NCBI GenBank assembly: GCA_947625655.1
Contig: CANQPD010000004.1
Location: 167,993-231,992, forward strand
Reading direction: 5' to 3'
Length of the DNA: 64,000 nucleotides
From: an uncultured Dysosmobacter sp.
GTDB lineage: Bacteria; Bacillota; Clostridia; Oscillospirales; Oscillospiraceae
A model generated the notes under the pieces. That model made no database searches and was not told the origin of the DNA. It saw only the letters and a list, made by a program, of their open reading frames with translations. A program made the position numbers and the translations under genes. The stretch's first letter is position 1. The number at the start of each line of letters is the position of its first letter. Shown piece by piece: positions 8,064 to 20,100 of the stretch.

Positions 8064-9107
8064 TCACAGCAGATCCCTTACAAGGCGGAATATCGGCCTA
8101 ATCTTGATCGTCGTCATGCAGGCGTTGCCGATGGGGTTGCCCCGGCCTGTGGTAAACAGGCAGATGTGGCAGGCGCTCATGGCCAGGGTGGTGCTGGCGT
8201 AGGCGTCGTTGGCGCCCTGGGCCTGGTTGATGCCCCAGGCGCCGGGGCCCGGCGCCGCCTCGCCGCAGTCCAGGATGCCCAGGATCCGGCTGTGGCCGTG
8301 GGTCTTGAAGCTGCCCAGGTTCTTTTCCGTCATGGTGGTCAGGCCGCCGGCCTTGTTGCCGGGGGTGGGATTGACCTGCGAGAGGCCCTTGCCGCCCCGG
8401 CGGGTGCAGTCCTCGTTGAAAAAGTCGCCAATGTCCATCAGCCGCATGCCCACGTCATAGGAGGCCGCGTCGGTGGGATAGCCGCCCCGGCCCACGACCT
8501 GCACAGAGGTTCCTCCGATGGACAGATGCATGTCGATGGCCTCGCCCACCACCGGGTTGGCGGAAAGGCCGCTGGTCCAGTCGGAGCCGCCGTTGTAGCC
8601 GCTGATGACCAGGCCGCTGAGAGGGCACGGCTCCCGCTTCTGCTCCGCCGCCTGGCGCTTGAGCTCATTGACCGCCGCGATGCCGTCCTGAATGGCCTTG
8701 GTGGCGCCGCCGTCTGCCTGCATGCTGATGTTGATGACCGGACGGCCGGTCTTGCGGATCTCGCTGGCCACATCCTCCGGATTGGTCTGCTGGCAGCCCA
8801 GGGACAGCAGCACGACGCCGAAGGTGTTGGGGTGGGTGCCGGTGGTGATAAAGCCCCGCAGGGTGCGGGCAAAGCGGTCCGGGAACTCGCCGCAGGCCGC
8901 GTCCACAAAGGTGGCGGGAACGTCGCAGGCGGCGGCGATCCGCTGGGCGGCGTTGTTGGAGCACTGCACCAGGGAGATCACCACCACATGGTTCCGGATG
9001 CCGAAGCTCCCGTCCTGCCGCTTGAAGCCCATGATGGTCTCGGGGAGCCCCAGCTCCTCCTTCGTGTACTTGTGCTTGAAAGAATAGTCCAGCGCGTCAG
9101 GGGCCAT
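8064..9107 (-). pseudogene. UxaA-family (altronate/galactarate) dehydratase, clipped at both ends
   Basis: C-terminal catalytic part of the UxaA/GarD family, iron-dependent sugar-acid dehydratases. Recognisable blocks are GFKRQDGSFGIRNHVVV, SLGCQQTN, DGGATKAIQDGI, NPVVGEA and FTTGRGNPIGNACMTTIKI. Family members continue some 40 residues past the last block. Here the homology stops at TIKI and the frame ends ten residues later in unrelated sequence (RPIFRLVRDLL). At the 5' side, in-frame residues AYYRS precede the ATG and then a TAG follows. That lies at the junction with a mobile-element gene on the other strand, and no ribosome site is seen. I read it as a remnant; it could be a short active form, but the lost C-terminus argues against that. 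Confidence 0.7.
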
Positions 9108-9117
9108 GGAGCGGTAA

Positions 9118-9420
9118 TACGCCTATGAGCAGCTCACCGGCCGCAGCGCCTATGATGAGATGGAGCCGGACAGGATGGAGGATCTGCGGGACGAGTTGGC
9201 AGCGGATATTGTCTACAAGGACGGCATCCAATACCCCAGGGATCCGAAAGACCTGCCGCAGTTCCTGCCCCGTCTGTGCGAGAAATACGGCGGGCCTGAG
9301 CGTTTCCAGGTGGCATCCTCCACCTGGAACTTCGACCTTCATGAGATCCGCCGACTGCTGGATGAGGGCAAGGCTCAGGATAGGGCTGCCAAAAAAGAGA
9401 AAGGGGGCGGCGCTCGGTGA
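9118..9420 (+). pseudogene. mobile-element protein fragment, 5' end missing
   Basis: An open frame reading YAYEQLTGRSAYDEMEPDRM and ending in a lysine-rich tail (AKKEKGGGAR). It begins abruptly where the dehydratase is cut. The acidic N-part and basic tail, with a GTGA overlap to a ParM-like gene, resemble accessory genes of conjugative elements. I do not recognise a named family. An internal ATG at 9160 could start an 86-residue product, but no good ribosome site precedes it. Confidence 0.5.
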
Positions 9421-9545
9421 GCGAGGAATACATCATCGGCGTGGACCACGGCTACGCGGCCACGAAAACTGTCCACAGTTCCTTTCCCACGGGGCTGGTG
9501 GCCTACACAGCCTCATTGTCCGGCTTGGCCGTGCCATCCATGTAG
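9417..9545 (+). pseudogene. ParM/StbA-like actin ATPase, N-terminal stub only
   Basis: Starts GTG, overlapping the previous stop, and reads VSEEYIIGVDHGYAATKT followed by VHSSFPTGLVAY. This is the first phosphate-binding strand and following segment of ParM/Alp-type plasmid-segregating actins. Full proteins exceed 300 residues. Here homology ends near 9507 and a stop comes 12 codons later, where the sequence becomes the antisense end of the WYL regulator. Confidence 0.65.
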
Positions 9546-9919
9546 ACGGGGCGGTTCAGGAGCGCGGCGTTGTGCCGGCTGGTGAGATGGCCCAACTTCT
9601 CGATGAGGACGGCGCTTTTCTTCTCTGTGATGAGGTGGGAGGACTCCACGGCGTCCACCAACAGTTTGAGTTCCGGCAGTTCCAGCAGCCGGGAACCGAT
9701 GCAATAGCGGTTCTGCGCACTGCGGACGCAGATAACGTCCAAGCCGAAATCCATGAGCAGTTGAATGTCGCTGTAGACATTCTTCCGGTTGGCTGGGATG
9801 CCGTTGGATGCCCAAAACTGCAAAACATCCCCACTCGACACTGAGTGGACCTCGTCTGTCTGTTCCAAGAGAAGTTGCAGTAGTAAAAAGAGTCGGCGCT
9901 GGCCTTCTTTGTTTTGCAT
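9503..9919 (-). pseudogene. WYL-family transcriptional regulator, C-terminally truncated
   Basis: 138 residues starting MQNKEGQRRLFLLLQLL, with AAGGAGG in front. It has a winged HTH (GIPANRKNVYSDIQLLMDFG) and the helical linker (LPELKLLVDAVESSHLITEKK) typical of WYL regulators, which normally run past 300 residues with a ligand-binding WYL domain. Homology stops at PDNEAV and a TAG follows at once, exactly at the ParM junction. The HTH part could still be made, but ligand control would be lost. Confidence 0.75.
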
Positions 9920-10413
9920 GGGATTTGCCTCCTTACGGCGGAGAGGGGACGGGGCATGCCCTGTCCCCTCTATATGAATTTTGCACGGTAAAATTGCAAT
10001 AGAGGGATGGATGCATAATCTTTGGTAGATAGATTGGTCAAAGTGGTTCGCGATGTCAGAGAGAAACAAAGGTTTTCCCAATGAGAACTATCACAGCGGC
10101 TCATCATGAACACCCATACAGTCATGTTTTAAAGTTGGCTGGGGCAATCTACATATTGCGGTATCGTGCAGGTTGCCGGTGGTAGTTTCATCAACGGCGA
10201 CGCTTTGCTGTGGCTCCTCTCCGTTGAGTTGTGCACAGCTGCATCCGGATATACGGCAAGAGAACGACGGCGGCTGGGAGATAATCCCAGCCGCCGTTCT
10301 TGCGGTTCAAATCGTGCAAACGAGATCAGTTGGAACCTGCATGGAAATACTGATAGTTGGTCGCGCTCGGTACAGCCGGGGCGGTATAGCCTGGGTCATG
10401 GGTTTCCGACAAC
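9920..10413. other. intergenic, with a long hairpin at 10261-10300
   Basis: No gene seen. The hairpin has arms AGAACGaCGGCGGCTGGGA and TCCCAGCCGCCGTTCT and lies about 110 bp beyond the stop of the giant surface gene, in the right place to end its transcript (minus strand follows with TTCTCTTGCC). The rest of the stretch shows nothing I can name. Confidence 0.5.
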
Positions 10414-13400
10414 TCAGTTACCAGATGCGGCATGGAACCACTGATAAGTTCTGAAAACATCTTGATTGACAGTAGCATCATAGGCGATTGCACCACTCCC
10501 GTCCTTGTTGAGGGAAACCTGTGCTGTGACGCTTTCACCCAGAATCGGCTTATAATACATAGCATGCATACCTTCAGATTCCTCACCATTTTTTGTCGCG
10601 GTACCGCTGACCGCAGTTACGCTTCCTCCATTGATCGTTAGTTTATTGTAGTTTGCCGAGATCCCGCAACTGTTTGCGCGGATGGTATAGCCCTCTGGCG
10701 CTGTCAAAGCCACATCACCGCCCCTCGCGGTCACACTGCCCCCGTTGACAATGAGATTGTTAACCGACAATCCAATGCTCGAGCCATCGGTACTGTTGCC
10801 AACATTCCTTTTGTTGATACTGCCTCCGGTCGTGGTGATGGTTCCGCCGTTGACAGTCATGTTGCCCGCCACACAAATGGCAAAGCTTCTAATATAGCCT
10901 GTGTCGTAGGAACACGTACCAGTTATATTGACTGTCAGACTTCCCGGACCCTCGATCATCAGTTCGGAGTTCTGGATATAAATTCCGCTGCTAAAGGTGG
11001 TATCTCCGGTGTAGGTCAGGCTGTTGTTTCCGATCAATTGAATGGTCAGGGTCTCCGTGCCTTTATATCCAAGGCAGGCATCCCCGATGGTCGCACCAGT
11101 TATATTGGTGGTGCCCTCTCCGGTATAGTGGTAATTATTCAGGGTCAGGATATTCGTTTCCGCATCATAAGAAACGGTTCCATCCCTGAAAACATTTTGC
11201 GCGTTTCCGCCTGTGACCTGCACGCCGCCGATCCAAAGATCATATTCCGTCGTATCCTCGACCCAGTGGGCGTAAAGGGTATGATCTTCCGTCCGCTTCA
11301 CAGAGGTGTCGGACTCGACCTTGCTGCCGCCGTCTGCTTCAGTAAACCAGCCGGTAAAGGTATAGCCCTGCCGGAAGGGAGTGGGCAGCGTTCCGTAGGC
11401 GCCGTTATATGTGACGGTCGCGCTTGTTTCTGTGACCGTGCCGCCGTTGGCATTAAAAGTCACGGTGTAGGTGTTGGCCGTCCACTGGGCTGTGAAAGAC
11501 TGATCGCTGTCAGGCATGGTGTTGGGCACATTCGGATCCCAACTGGTAAAGGTATAACCGGTGCGGGTGGCCGTAGGCGCCGTGATGGCCGTGCCGTAAT
11601 CCACGGTTCCGCTGGTATACAATCCGGTCAGAGTGCCGCCGTTGGCGTTCCAGCTCAGGGTGTGCTGATTGAGCTTCCATTGGGCAGTAAAGGTGGAGTT
11701 TTGATTTGGAACAGTGGCGGGGACCTCCGGCTCCCAGCCGGTAAAGGTATAACCTTCACGGATCGGCGTAGGTTCAGTGATGGCCGTTCCGTAATACACC
11801 GTTCCGTTGGTATACGAGCCGTTCAGGGTGCCGCCGTTGGCTTCCCAGCTCACCGTGTACGGAATCGGCGTCCACTTGGCGTAGAGGGTCTTGTTTCCCG
11901 TCGCATCCGCAGCGATCTCTGTCACCTGCTCTCCGTTGAAACTGCTGTCCTCGTACCAGCCGCCAAAGGTATAGCCCGTTCGTGTGGCCGGAGCCAGGGT
12001 CACGGCAGTCCCGTAGGTATAGGAGGACGGGTTGGGATTGGCTGCGTCATCCACATTTTCATAGGTGATCTGATAGGTGTTTGCCTCGTCGCGGAACTGG
12101 GCGTAATAGGTCACGTCCCCCGCCACCGTAACGGTATCGTCCAGCGCCGTTCCGGAGCCGTCCGCCACCGTATTCCAGCCGGAGAAGGTGATGGTGTGCC
12201 CCGTTTCGGTCTTTTCCGGGGCCGGGCCGTCATACCGGGGCTTCGCGCCGTACTTCACGTTCTCGTCCGTCTCCAGCAGGGTTTCGCCGTTCATCCATTT
12301 GACGGTATAGGTCAGGCGGTCATATTTGATCTCGATGACCGTTGTGCCGTCGGGGGCGATGGTCGTTTGCGCAAACTCCTTGGCGGGGCCAAAGCCCTCA
12401 TAGGTCTTGGCATTGGCGGCGGTTTCGGTCATCACGGTGCCCGTCAGGCTTTCCTTCTCGTGCTCGGTGTACTCGTCGTTCTCCACGTTCTGCCAGAGGT
12501 GCTTGACGGTGTAGGTCACATTTCCCGGCGTCCACTTGGCGTAGAGGGTGTGTGCCCCGGCTGTTTCCACAACGGTGTCCGCCTCGACCTTTTTGCCGCT
12601 GTCATCGTTTGCCGTATACCAGCCCGCGAAGTTGTAGCCTTGCAGGGTGGGCGTGGGCAGCTCGCCGTAGGGCTGGCCGTAGGTGACGGTTCTCGTGGAA
12701 TCGCCCATCAGCTGGCCGTCCATCGGGTTAAGGGTCACGGTGTAGACTCTGGCCGTCCACTTGGCGAACAGGGTCACAGCCCCGGTGACCTCCGTGCTGA
12801 AGTCCCACTTCTTCGTGCAGTTCTGGTCGCTGTACCAGCCGCCGAAGACATAGCCGTCCCGGGTGGGGTCGGCGGGCTTGGTGATGCACTCCCCGGTCCG
12901 GACCGTGGCCGCCGCCGTCTCACTGCCGCCCATGGCGTTGAACGTGACGGGATTCTGAACGCCCTCCCACCGGGCGGTGTAGACCGCGTTTCCAGTTACT
13001 GTTTCAGGCGGCGTCACGTCCCAGCCGGTGAAGAGGTAGCCCTCCCGTCCCACGGTGGGCGGAGTCAGCGCCGCGCCGTACTTGCAGGTCTGGACGATGT
13101 CCTTCGTGCCGTTTTCCGGTTTCCACGTCACGGTGTACTGGTTCCGGTCATAGTAAATTTTCACCACGGTGGAGCCGTCGGCGGCGATGGTCTGCTGGTC
13201 AAAGGCCTTGGCGGTAAAGCCGGTGTAGGTCCTGGCCGCCGCCGTGGTCCGGCTTTCCGTGAGACCGCGTTTCGTTTCCTTCGTTTCCAGCGTGTAGGCG
13301 CCGTTGAGCGCCTGCTGATAGTGCTCCACGGTGTAGTCGACCTCCGCAGGCGTCCACTTGGCAAAGAGGAGCTTGCCCTTGGTGCCGGGGAAGAATTTGG

Positions 13401-16400
13401 GCATGGTGTTCATCTTTTCCACCTTGCTGCTCTCAATAGAAGGGTTCGTGTACCAGCCAGCGAAGGCGTAGCCGGGTTTCGTGGGATCTGCGGGCCAGGT
13501 GATGGCGGCGCCCTCGCCGCCGGTGATCTGGGCCACGGCGGAGCCGCCCATGGGGTTAAAGCTGATGTACCGCAGCCCCTCCGGATCGCTCCATGTGATA
13601 TGGATGACCTTCTGGATGGGCTCGGAGGTGAAGGACAGCGCAGCCTTCTTCCATGTAATGGTCATGTCGGTCTCTTCGTTCAATGAGCCGGTGGGCGGCG
13701 TGACCGTCACGGTATTGCCGGCCGGGTCGTAGCGGAAGGCCGGGTTAGAGAAGGAGATGGTAAAGGCTCTCTCGCTGTCGTCATCCCGATTGACCGCCCC
13801 CGTCTCACCTGATTTCAGATCCATGTACTGCATGGTATAGGTGGAACCGGGCAGAGCAAGGCTCTTGACGGTCTTAATGTTGTAGCCTGTGTCATCCGTC
13901 ACGGCAAAGGCATAGACATTCTGCTGCTCACCCGCCGACCACAACGGCCACTCATGGGCATAGAGGGTAGGCGCCCAGGTGAGCTTGCTGCTGTTGAAGG
14001 CCTGTGCCAAAAACTTGATGTCGATATACATCCCGATCTCGATGAGCATGGCTCCGGCGGAACGCTCCTCCTTCCCCTGTCCCTGCATCCAACACAGATG
14101 ATAGAAGAAGTAGCCCCAAAGCTGGGAGTAGGCCCCGACATCCGCCACGATGCCGATCTTATCCAGATTTAGGGAGATCAGGCCCACATACATCTCCAGC
14201 CGCAGTCCCGCGCGGATGCCAACGGTGCCCACCACATAGAAATCGAAATTGTATTGGGGCGTGATGATGTCAATGGTCTCATTGGTAGCCTGTCTGGACT
14301 TCACACGGACGGAAAAGTTGTACCGTTTCTGGGTGGTATAGTCAAAGCTCATACCCATGGACACCGCCAGATTGGCGCTGACCACGAATCTGCCCTTTAC
14401 CTGCCAGCAGAAGATATGCAGGAAGGCGCTGCCGTTGTTTTCAAACAGCTTGACGTTGACGATCTCGAACCATGTGTCATTGGCGTTATCCATCACGCCG
14501 GCATAGATCTCCGCCAGGGAATCCATCTCGCCGTCTGTTCCCTGTACGCCGCCCGCCTCGGCATAGTCTTCCATGCGGTCCATGATGGCGTCCAGTTTTT
14601 CCGTCATGGAGGCATCCTCCTCGTCCCCGCCTGCCGTAATGTCAGCGGTGAAGCCGATGCCGGTGTAGTTGCCCACATCAAAGGAGGCGTTCAAAGAGTA
14701 GTCATAGCGCAGGAAGCCTATTTTGTGGCGCTTGGTGCTGACGCTTTGCCGGAGGATGATCTCCTCCTCAAAGATGGCGGTGATGCTGATCTCCACCTTG
14801 TCGTTGATCTTCACAGTAAAGGGGATACTGATCTCCACGTCAAAGCCATTGCCCTGCAGATGATCCAGCCTTTGGTTGGCACGCACCTTGATATTGATGT
14901 TCTTAACGTCAAATTCCACCTCTACCTTGTTTCCGTCTTTGGCCGCGGCAACAACGCCGCTGTACGGTACGGCGGAAGCCCGCATGGTTTTCATGGTTTC
15001 CTCCACCTGCTCGGGGTCCGGCAGCTCGTTCAGTTCGTCGCTCTCCAGCATCACTGCCGCGAGATAGAGGGCGGCCTCCTCGGCGTAACCGCTTGCTTCC
15101 ACATCGTTTTTGATTTCTGCTTCGATCTCCGCCTTCTCCGCCTCGCTGACTTCGATCTCCTGATCCTGCGTGTAGTAGACGTCCAGCGCGGTTTCGATGT
15201 CCGCTTCTGTTGCGGAGGTGTAGGTGATGACATAGCTGTTGCCAGTTTGGGTAAATTCAGTGATTTTTCCATAAGAGTTTGCGGTGGCATTGTCGCTGTA
15301 TGCGCTGCTGATAAAGCCGATGAAGTCGCCTGCGTCCAGGCTGTCCGCGTCCACATTTTCCATGGCTGCGGCCAGATTGTCCGCTGCGATGGTAATGGTG
15401 TTTACGTCAGTGTCCGTGTCCCAGCCGCTTTGGATGGGCAACACATCGGGCATAAAGAGCACATCCTCCACATCGGCCATCTCATAGCTGTAACTGCCGC
15501 CGCCGTTGACGGCAGTGATCTTGATGTAACCTACCTCGCCCTCGGTGGAACTGACATCGTTCAGATTTACGCTGCCGGAGGTGACGGCCAGGGTGTCGCC
15601 CACTGCCAGCGTTTCAGAACCCGTGTAGGTAAAGCTGCCGCTGGCGGTGTTCTCGGCGCTGCGGCCCTGTCCGTCGATCTGATACAGTCCGGCGAACACC
15701 GTGTCCTTCAAGCCATCGGTGTCAGTGACCGGGATCCGCTTCACCCCATCGTTCAGTTGGGCGTTTTTCACCTCGTTTTTTGCGGTGAGGAGATTCAGAT
15801 AGCGGATGGACGCGCTCTGCTCGCCATCGTCCAGTTTGAACCGCGCCGCCTCGTTCAGCAGCTCCACCTGATAGGTCTGTCCGGCTTCCAGCACAGCGGA
15901 CACCTTGGAACCCCTGACGGTGTAGCCCACGGCCATATTGCCGCCTGTGATATTGATGAATTTCACGGCGGCTGTGATATCGCTCTCTCCGGTCACGCCC
16001 ACCACGTCAAAGGAATATATACCTGCCGGAAGGTCCGTGCGGGTCACATAGTTTGGCGTTTCCATAGCCTGCACTTCTTCTCCCGCCGCCGTCTTGGCAT
16101 AGAGGGTCATGTTTTTTGTCACAGTGTCGCCCGTTTCCACCCCACGGGTCAGTCCGGCGTCATAGTACCAGCCCAGGAAGATCACCCCGGCCTTGGCCGG
16201 CGTAGGCAGGCTGCTGATGAGGGTGTCCTTCGCGGCGGTTTGGGGGGTGGGAAGGCTGATGTCCGGCTGACCGCTGCCCAGCGCAAATTGCACTTCGTAA
16301 TAGGTGGTCTGGCTCGTCCCTCCGCCGGAGGAGCCGCCTCCGCCAGAAGATCCGCCGCCTGTGGAGGGCTTTTCCGGCTTGACGGCTGGATCTCCGGCCT

Positions 16401-16569
16401 CGGGGTCGATGCTGACCCGCTCGGAGGGCACGCCGGGTTCCTGATACCAGGTCTCCACCGTTTCGTCCGTCCGCATACACAGTGTGGCCGCCTGGGCGCG
16501 GCTGGCATTGCCCGCCGGATTAAAATTTACTCCGTCGCCGTTCAGAAGTCCGGTTTTCCACAGCTTCAA
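10414..16569 (-). pseudogene. giant InlB-repeat surface protein that has lost its N-terminus (signal peptide and most SLH)
   Basis: A 2,051-codon frame. It opens in the middle of an S-layer homology domain (KTGLLNGDGVNFNPAGNASR) with no signal peptide and no ATG. The listed start is a TTG inside homologous sequence (YARDAV lies upstream in frame, then a stop). A Gly/Ser linker follows near residues 90-110, then a long non-repetitive region. Roughly residues 1050-1780 carry many Listeria-Bacteroides (InlB B-type) repeats of the form YTVTFNANGGT...GYTFTGW, some joined to MucBP-like YTVEHYQQ modules. The C-terminus is a beta-rich region with repeated NGGSVTA words. Intact relatives are wall-bound adhesins. 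Without a signal it cannot reach the surface, so it is probably dead or a silent cassette. The reading frame is still perfectly open over 6 kb, which argues for recent breakage. Confidence 0.8.
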
Positions 16570-16586
16570 GACCGCGTCCCGCGCAT

Positions 16587-16919
16587 ATGGTCGGGCGGAT
16601 GTTTACCATGCGGATGACGCCGGAGCCGGGCATACTGGATCTCATGTGCTGTATTCCCGTGGAGGAGCGCTTCGACGGGCCGGAGCGGGTGGAGTTTGCG
16701 GAAACGTCCGCACTGTGCATCTACTACCGGGGCCCCTATGAGGGGACAGGCGACGCTGTCCGGGCACTGGCGGCATATGTCCGGGAGCATGGCGTCCAGA
16801 CCACTGGGCCGTTCCGCTCCATCTACCTGGAGGGGCCGCCCAACCGCGGTGAGAACAGCGGCGACTATATCACGCAGGTCGCCGTGCCGGTCAAGGATTT
16901 GCGGAGAGCGCAGCGTTGA
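16587..16919 (+). pseudogene. GyrI-like / MerR effector-binding domain fragment
   Basis: 110 codons resembling the GyrI-like small-molecule-binding domain (AraC_E_bind): IYYRGPYEGTGDAVRALAAYV, then GPFRSIYLEGPP and a closing VAVPVK strand. Such domains are usually the C-terminal half of MerR or AraC regulators. Here the DNA-binding half is missing because the sequence starts at the cut end of the giant surface gene. There is no ribosome site before the first ATG. A stand-alone GyrI protein is possible, but the abutting truncation favours a fragment. Confidence 0.65.
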
Positions 16920-16980
16920 TGCTCACGAGTTTTTGGGAGAGACAATAAAGCAGGAATCTATCATTTTAACCCAATTGTAG

Positions 16981-17015
16981 AGTTGGGGCGGTCTTGAAAA
17001 CCGCCCCAACTTTTT
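16981..17015 (+). terminator. Rho-independent terminator
   Basis: Stem AGTTGGGGCGGT pairs with ACCGCCCCAACT around a small loop and is followed by TTTTTAT. It ends transcription from the GyrI fragment. Confidence 0.88.
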
Positions 17016-17072
17016 ATCTTTGCGGGTGGATACCTTGCCCCACAAAGCCTGTATTTTCCCGTCTGGTTAAAG

Positions 17073-17162
17073 GCAGGCAGTTTTCGGAGATTTTCCTCCG
17101 AAAACCGCCTGCTGTTCCTAATCCTATTATCAACCCGGCGGGGCGAGCTGACCCGCCCCGCC
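17073..17162 (-). terminator. two tandem hairpins ending the giant SLH gene
   Basis: Read on the minus strand, the first hairpin (17137-17162) pairs GGCGGGGCG with CCGCCCCGCC. The second (17073-17112) pairs GCAGGCGGTTTTCGGAG with its complement and is followed by TTTAAC. They lie 14 bp or more past the stop codon. Confidence 0.7.
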
Positions 17163-17175
17163 AATGATCCGAGTA

Positions 17176-20100
17176 TTACGCTGCGTCCGAAGCGTTTTTC
17201 AGCATCTGCACCATCTGCGCCCGGGTGCAGGGCGCATCGGGGGAGAACTTCCCGCCGCCGGTGCCATTGGTGATGTTCTGCTCATAGGCCCACAGCACTG
17301 CATTGCAGTAGTAGGTTCCGGCGCTCACATCAGAGAAGGGCGTTGTTCCCGTAACCTTGGGGGAGCCGTTGGCCCGCCACAAGAAAGTGGCCATCTGCGC
17401 CCGGGTGCAGGGGGCGTCTGGGGAGAACTTCCCGTTGCCGGTGCCGCCGGTGATGCCCTGTTCCACAGCCCACAGCACCGCATCATAGTAGTAGGCATCG
17501 GCACTCACATCGGAGAAGGGACTCGTCGTGCCAATCTCGGGGGTGCCGCTGGCCCGCCAGAGGAAGGTCACCATCTGCGCCCGAGTGCAGGAGACGTTGG
17601 GACTGAAGGTGGTGTCCGACGTGCCGGAAGTGATTCCCTGCTCCACCGCCCATGCTACCGCACCGGCGTACCAGGAATTTGCGGGTACATCGGTGAAACC
17701 CATGACCTGTTCGGTGTGGACCAGCAGGTAGCGGGAGAGGTGGTCGGTCTCAAAGACGAAGCAGCCGCTTTTGGCGTCATAGCTGCCGCCCTTGTTCTCA
17801 ATGGAGCCGTTGTCCCGGATGTACCAGACCGCCAGCGTGGACGTGTCCTCGCCCTTCTCAGGGATGTAGGGGATGGAGATGGTCAGCCGCCCGCCGTTGA
17901 AGGCGGACTGCTTCACCGTCCCGACCACGATGTCCACGTCCATCACCACGGCCACCTGAGCCAGCGAGCTGACAGCCTCCTGTTGAGCGTTGGTCAACTT
18001 GGCCTGCTGGACGGAGACGGTCAAGGTTTTGCCGGTGGCGATGGATTCCAGCGCCGCTTCGTCCAGTTCCACGGCGCCATCAGGGAGCCGGATCGTCAGT
18101 CCTGTGTCCTCAGCATCTTCGGTTTTGGCAATGACCGAGGCGGGCAGCTTCACGCTGTCTACCTTGGAAAGCCTGGAGAGATCTACCGTCACCGACTTTG
18201 CCCCATCGGCAATGACTTTGTCGATTTCCTTTCCGCTGACGGACACAGTGGCGGTGCTGCCGGAGATCGTGGCGCTGAGTTTGGCTCCGCCATGGTCGGA
18301 GGACACTGGGATCGTGACGGACGGAGTAGAAGAACCGCCGCCTCCGCCGCTACTGCTCCCACCGCCGCTGCTGGGCAGCTTGGGAATGACCGTACCGGAG
18401 GCGATTTTCTCACCGCAGCCTAAGCAATAGGTATCACCGGTATAGCCTTCGGTGGTCGTGGTTGCTTCTTTTTGATTCCGCACTTCTGTTCCACCCGTAT
18501 GGTTACTCGGATTCTTTTCTCCGTAGGACTGTCCGCAGATGGAACAGTTCGCCGGAGCCTTGCAGGTGGCGGCAGTGCCCGGGGTGTGGTCTCCGGTCTC
18601 CTTGTGGGAACCGTCGTTTTGACAGATCCGCTGATGCTGGGTCTCACTTACTTTCTCCCACGCACCCCAGTTATGGTTCAGAGCCGGACTGGTGATCTCT
18701 GTGAGTTCTCCTTTCCCTTCAGAATCTGAGAAATTCTTGTTACAGACAGAGCAGTGCCAGTATTCCACATTGCCGGGAGTGGTACAGGTAGCGTCCACTG
18801 CGGGAGTATGGGTCAGTGTATGGGGTGCAAGCTCGCCATACACCATATGGCAGACGTCGCAGACTGCCCGCGCCTCACAAGTGGCGGAACCACCGGAACA
18901 ATTTGTGGTTTCTGTATGACTGCTGTCGTTTTTGCAGGTATGGGTATGAGTTCCGTTTCCATTGGATTCCCACGCATTCCAATCATGGTTATTGTTAGCG
19001 GGTGTGATTTCATAGCCGCACGCCGTACAAGTCTGCGGGGTGGTACAGTTGGCCGGAGTGCCTGGAGTATGGGCGGCGGTTTCGGTATGGCTCTGATCCC
19101 GCTGACAAGTGCGGGTATGCTGCTGGGCGTTGCCGGTGTTTTTCCATTCGCCCCAGTCATGACCCAGCTCTTCCCCATAGGAACCTCCACAGCTTGTGCA
19201 GATAGCTGCGTTCGTGCAAGTGGCGGAGCCGCCGGAGCAGTTTTCTGTTTCCGTATGGCGGCTGTCCCGCTGACAGGTGCGGGTATGGGTGCCGTTGCCA
19301 TTGGAAGTCCACGCACCCCAGTTATGGTTCAGAGCCGGACTAGTGATCTCTGTGAGTTCTCCTGTTCCTATAGAATCCGAGAAATTCTTGCCGCAGACAG
19401 AGCAGTGCCAGTATTCCACATTACCGGGTGCGGTACAGGTGGCATCTACGGCATCATGCTTTGTTAATGTATGGCCTCCCAGCTCCCCGTAGGCAGTTTG
19501 GCAGGTGCTGCATACCGCCTTTGCGGTACAGGTCGCTGTGCCGCCACTGTGCTCTGCTCTGTCAAGTTCCGCACCGCACTTTCCACAGACATACCAGTGA
19601 TGCGTTTCATCATGCTGCAAGGTTTTATCTCCGTCGTGGGCGCAGGTGCTCACGGTAAAGGGCTTGCTGAAGCACTTATAGCCGTCGCCCGTTGCAATCT
19701 GGACTTTATACGAAAATGTCTGGCCTGCGGGCAATTCGGTAATGGAGAGCGTCTGGCTGTCGGCACCGGTATATTTCTCAGTCAAGCCTTGCGTAATAGA
19801 AGGATTCGTAAGCCAACGCCACTCATCATTGATGGATCTGCACCAGATATAGGTCAGGCCTGCACTCTCATCGGGTGTGACCGACACTGTCAGCGTCACA
19901 GAGGTGCTGTCCTTTGCGTCGAAGGTACTGCCGGAGTAGTCCGTCTCGCTGTTCGGATAGACCTTTGTGCTTTTGATGGGCGCTGGCGTGACAGTTACAT
20001 TGTCTACGCTGGCAGTGCCATCCTCCCATGTGCCATCGCTTGTTTTATAGCCATATCCATCCGCCAGATATTCTTTCGCCGGAACATAAGAATTACCCCA

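Noticed and set aside
10166..10454. Small plus-strand frames of 92-93 codons
   Set aside because: They run through the hairpin at 10261-10300 and have no ribosome site or recognisable sequence.
11038..16617. Two long plus-strand open frames (882 and 787 codons) opposite the giant InlB-repeat gene
   Set aside because: They are shadows: His/Gly/Val-rich composition, no family motifs, and the minus strand reads as clear InlB repeats.
18370..19660. Regularly spaced repeats considered as a CRISPR array
   Set aside because: Units are long, in frame and encode Cys/His modules of the SLH protein; no short identical repeats with unique spacers and no cas genes.
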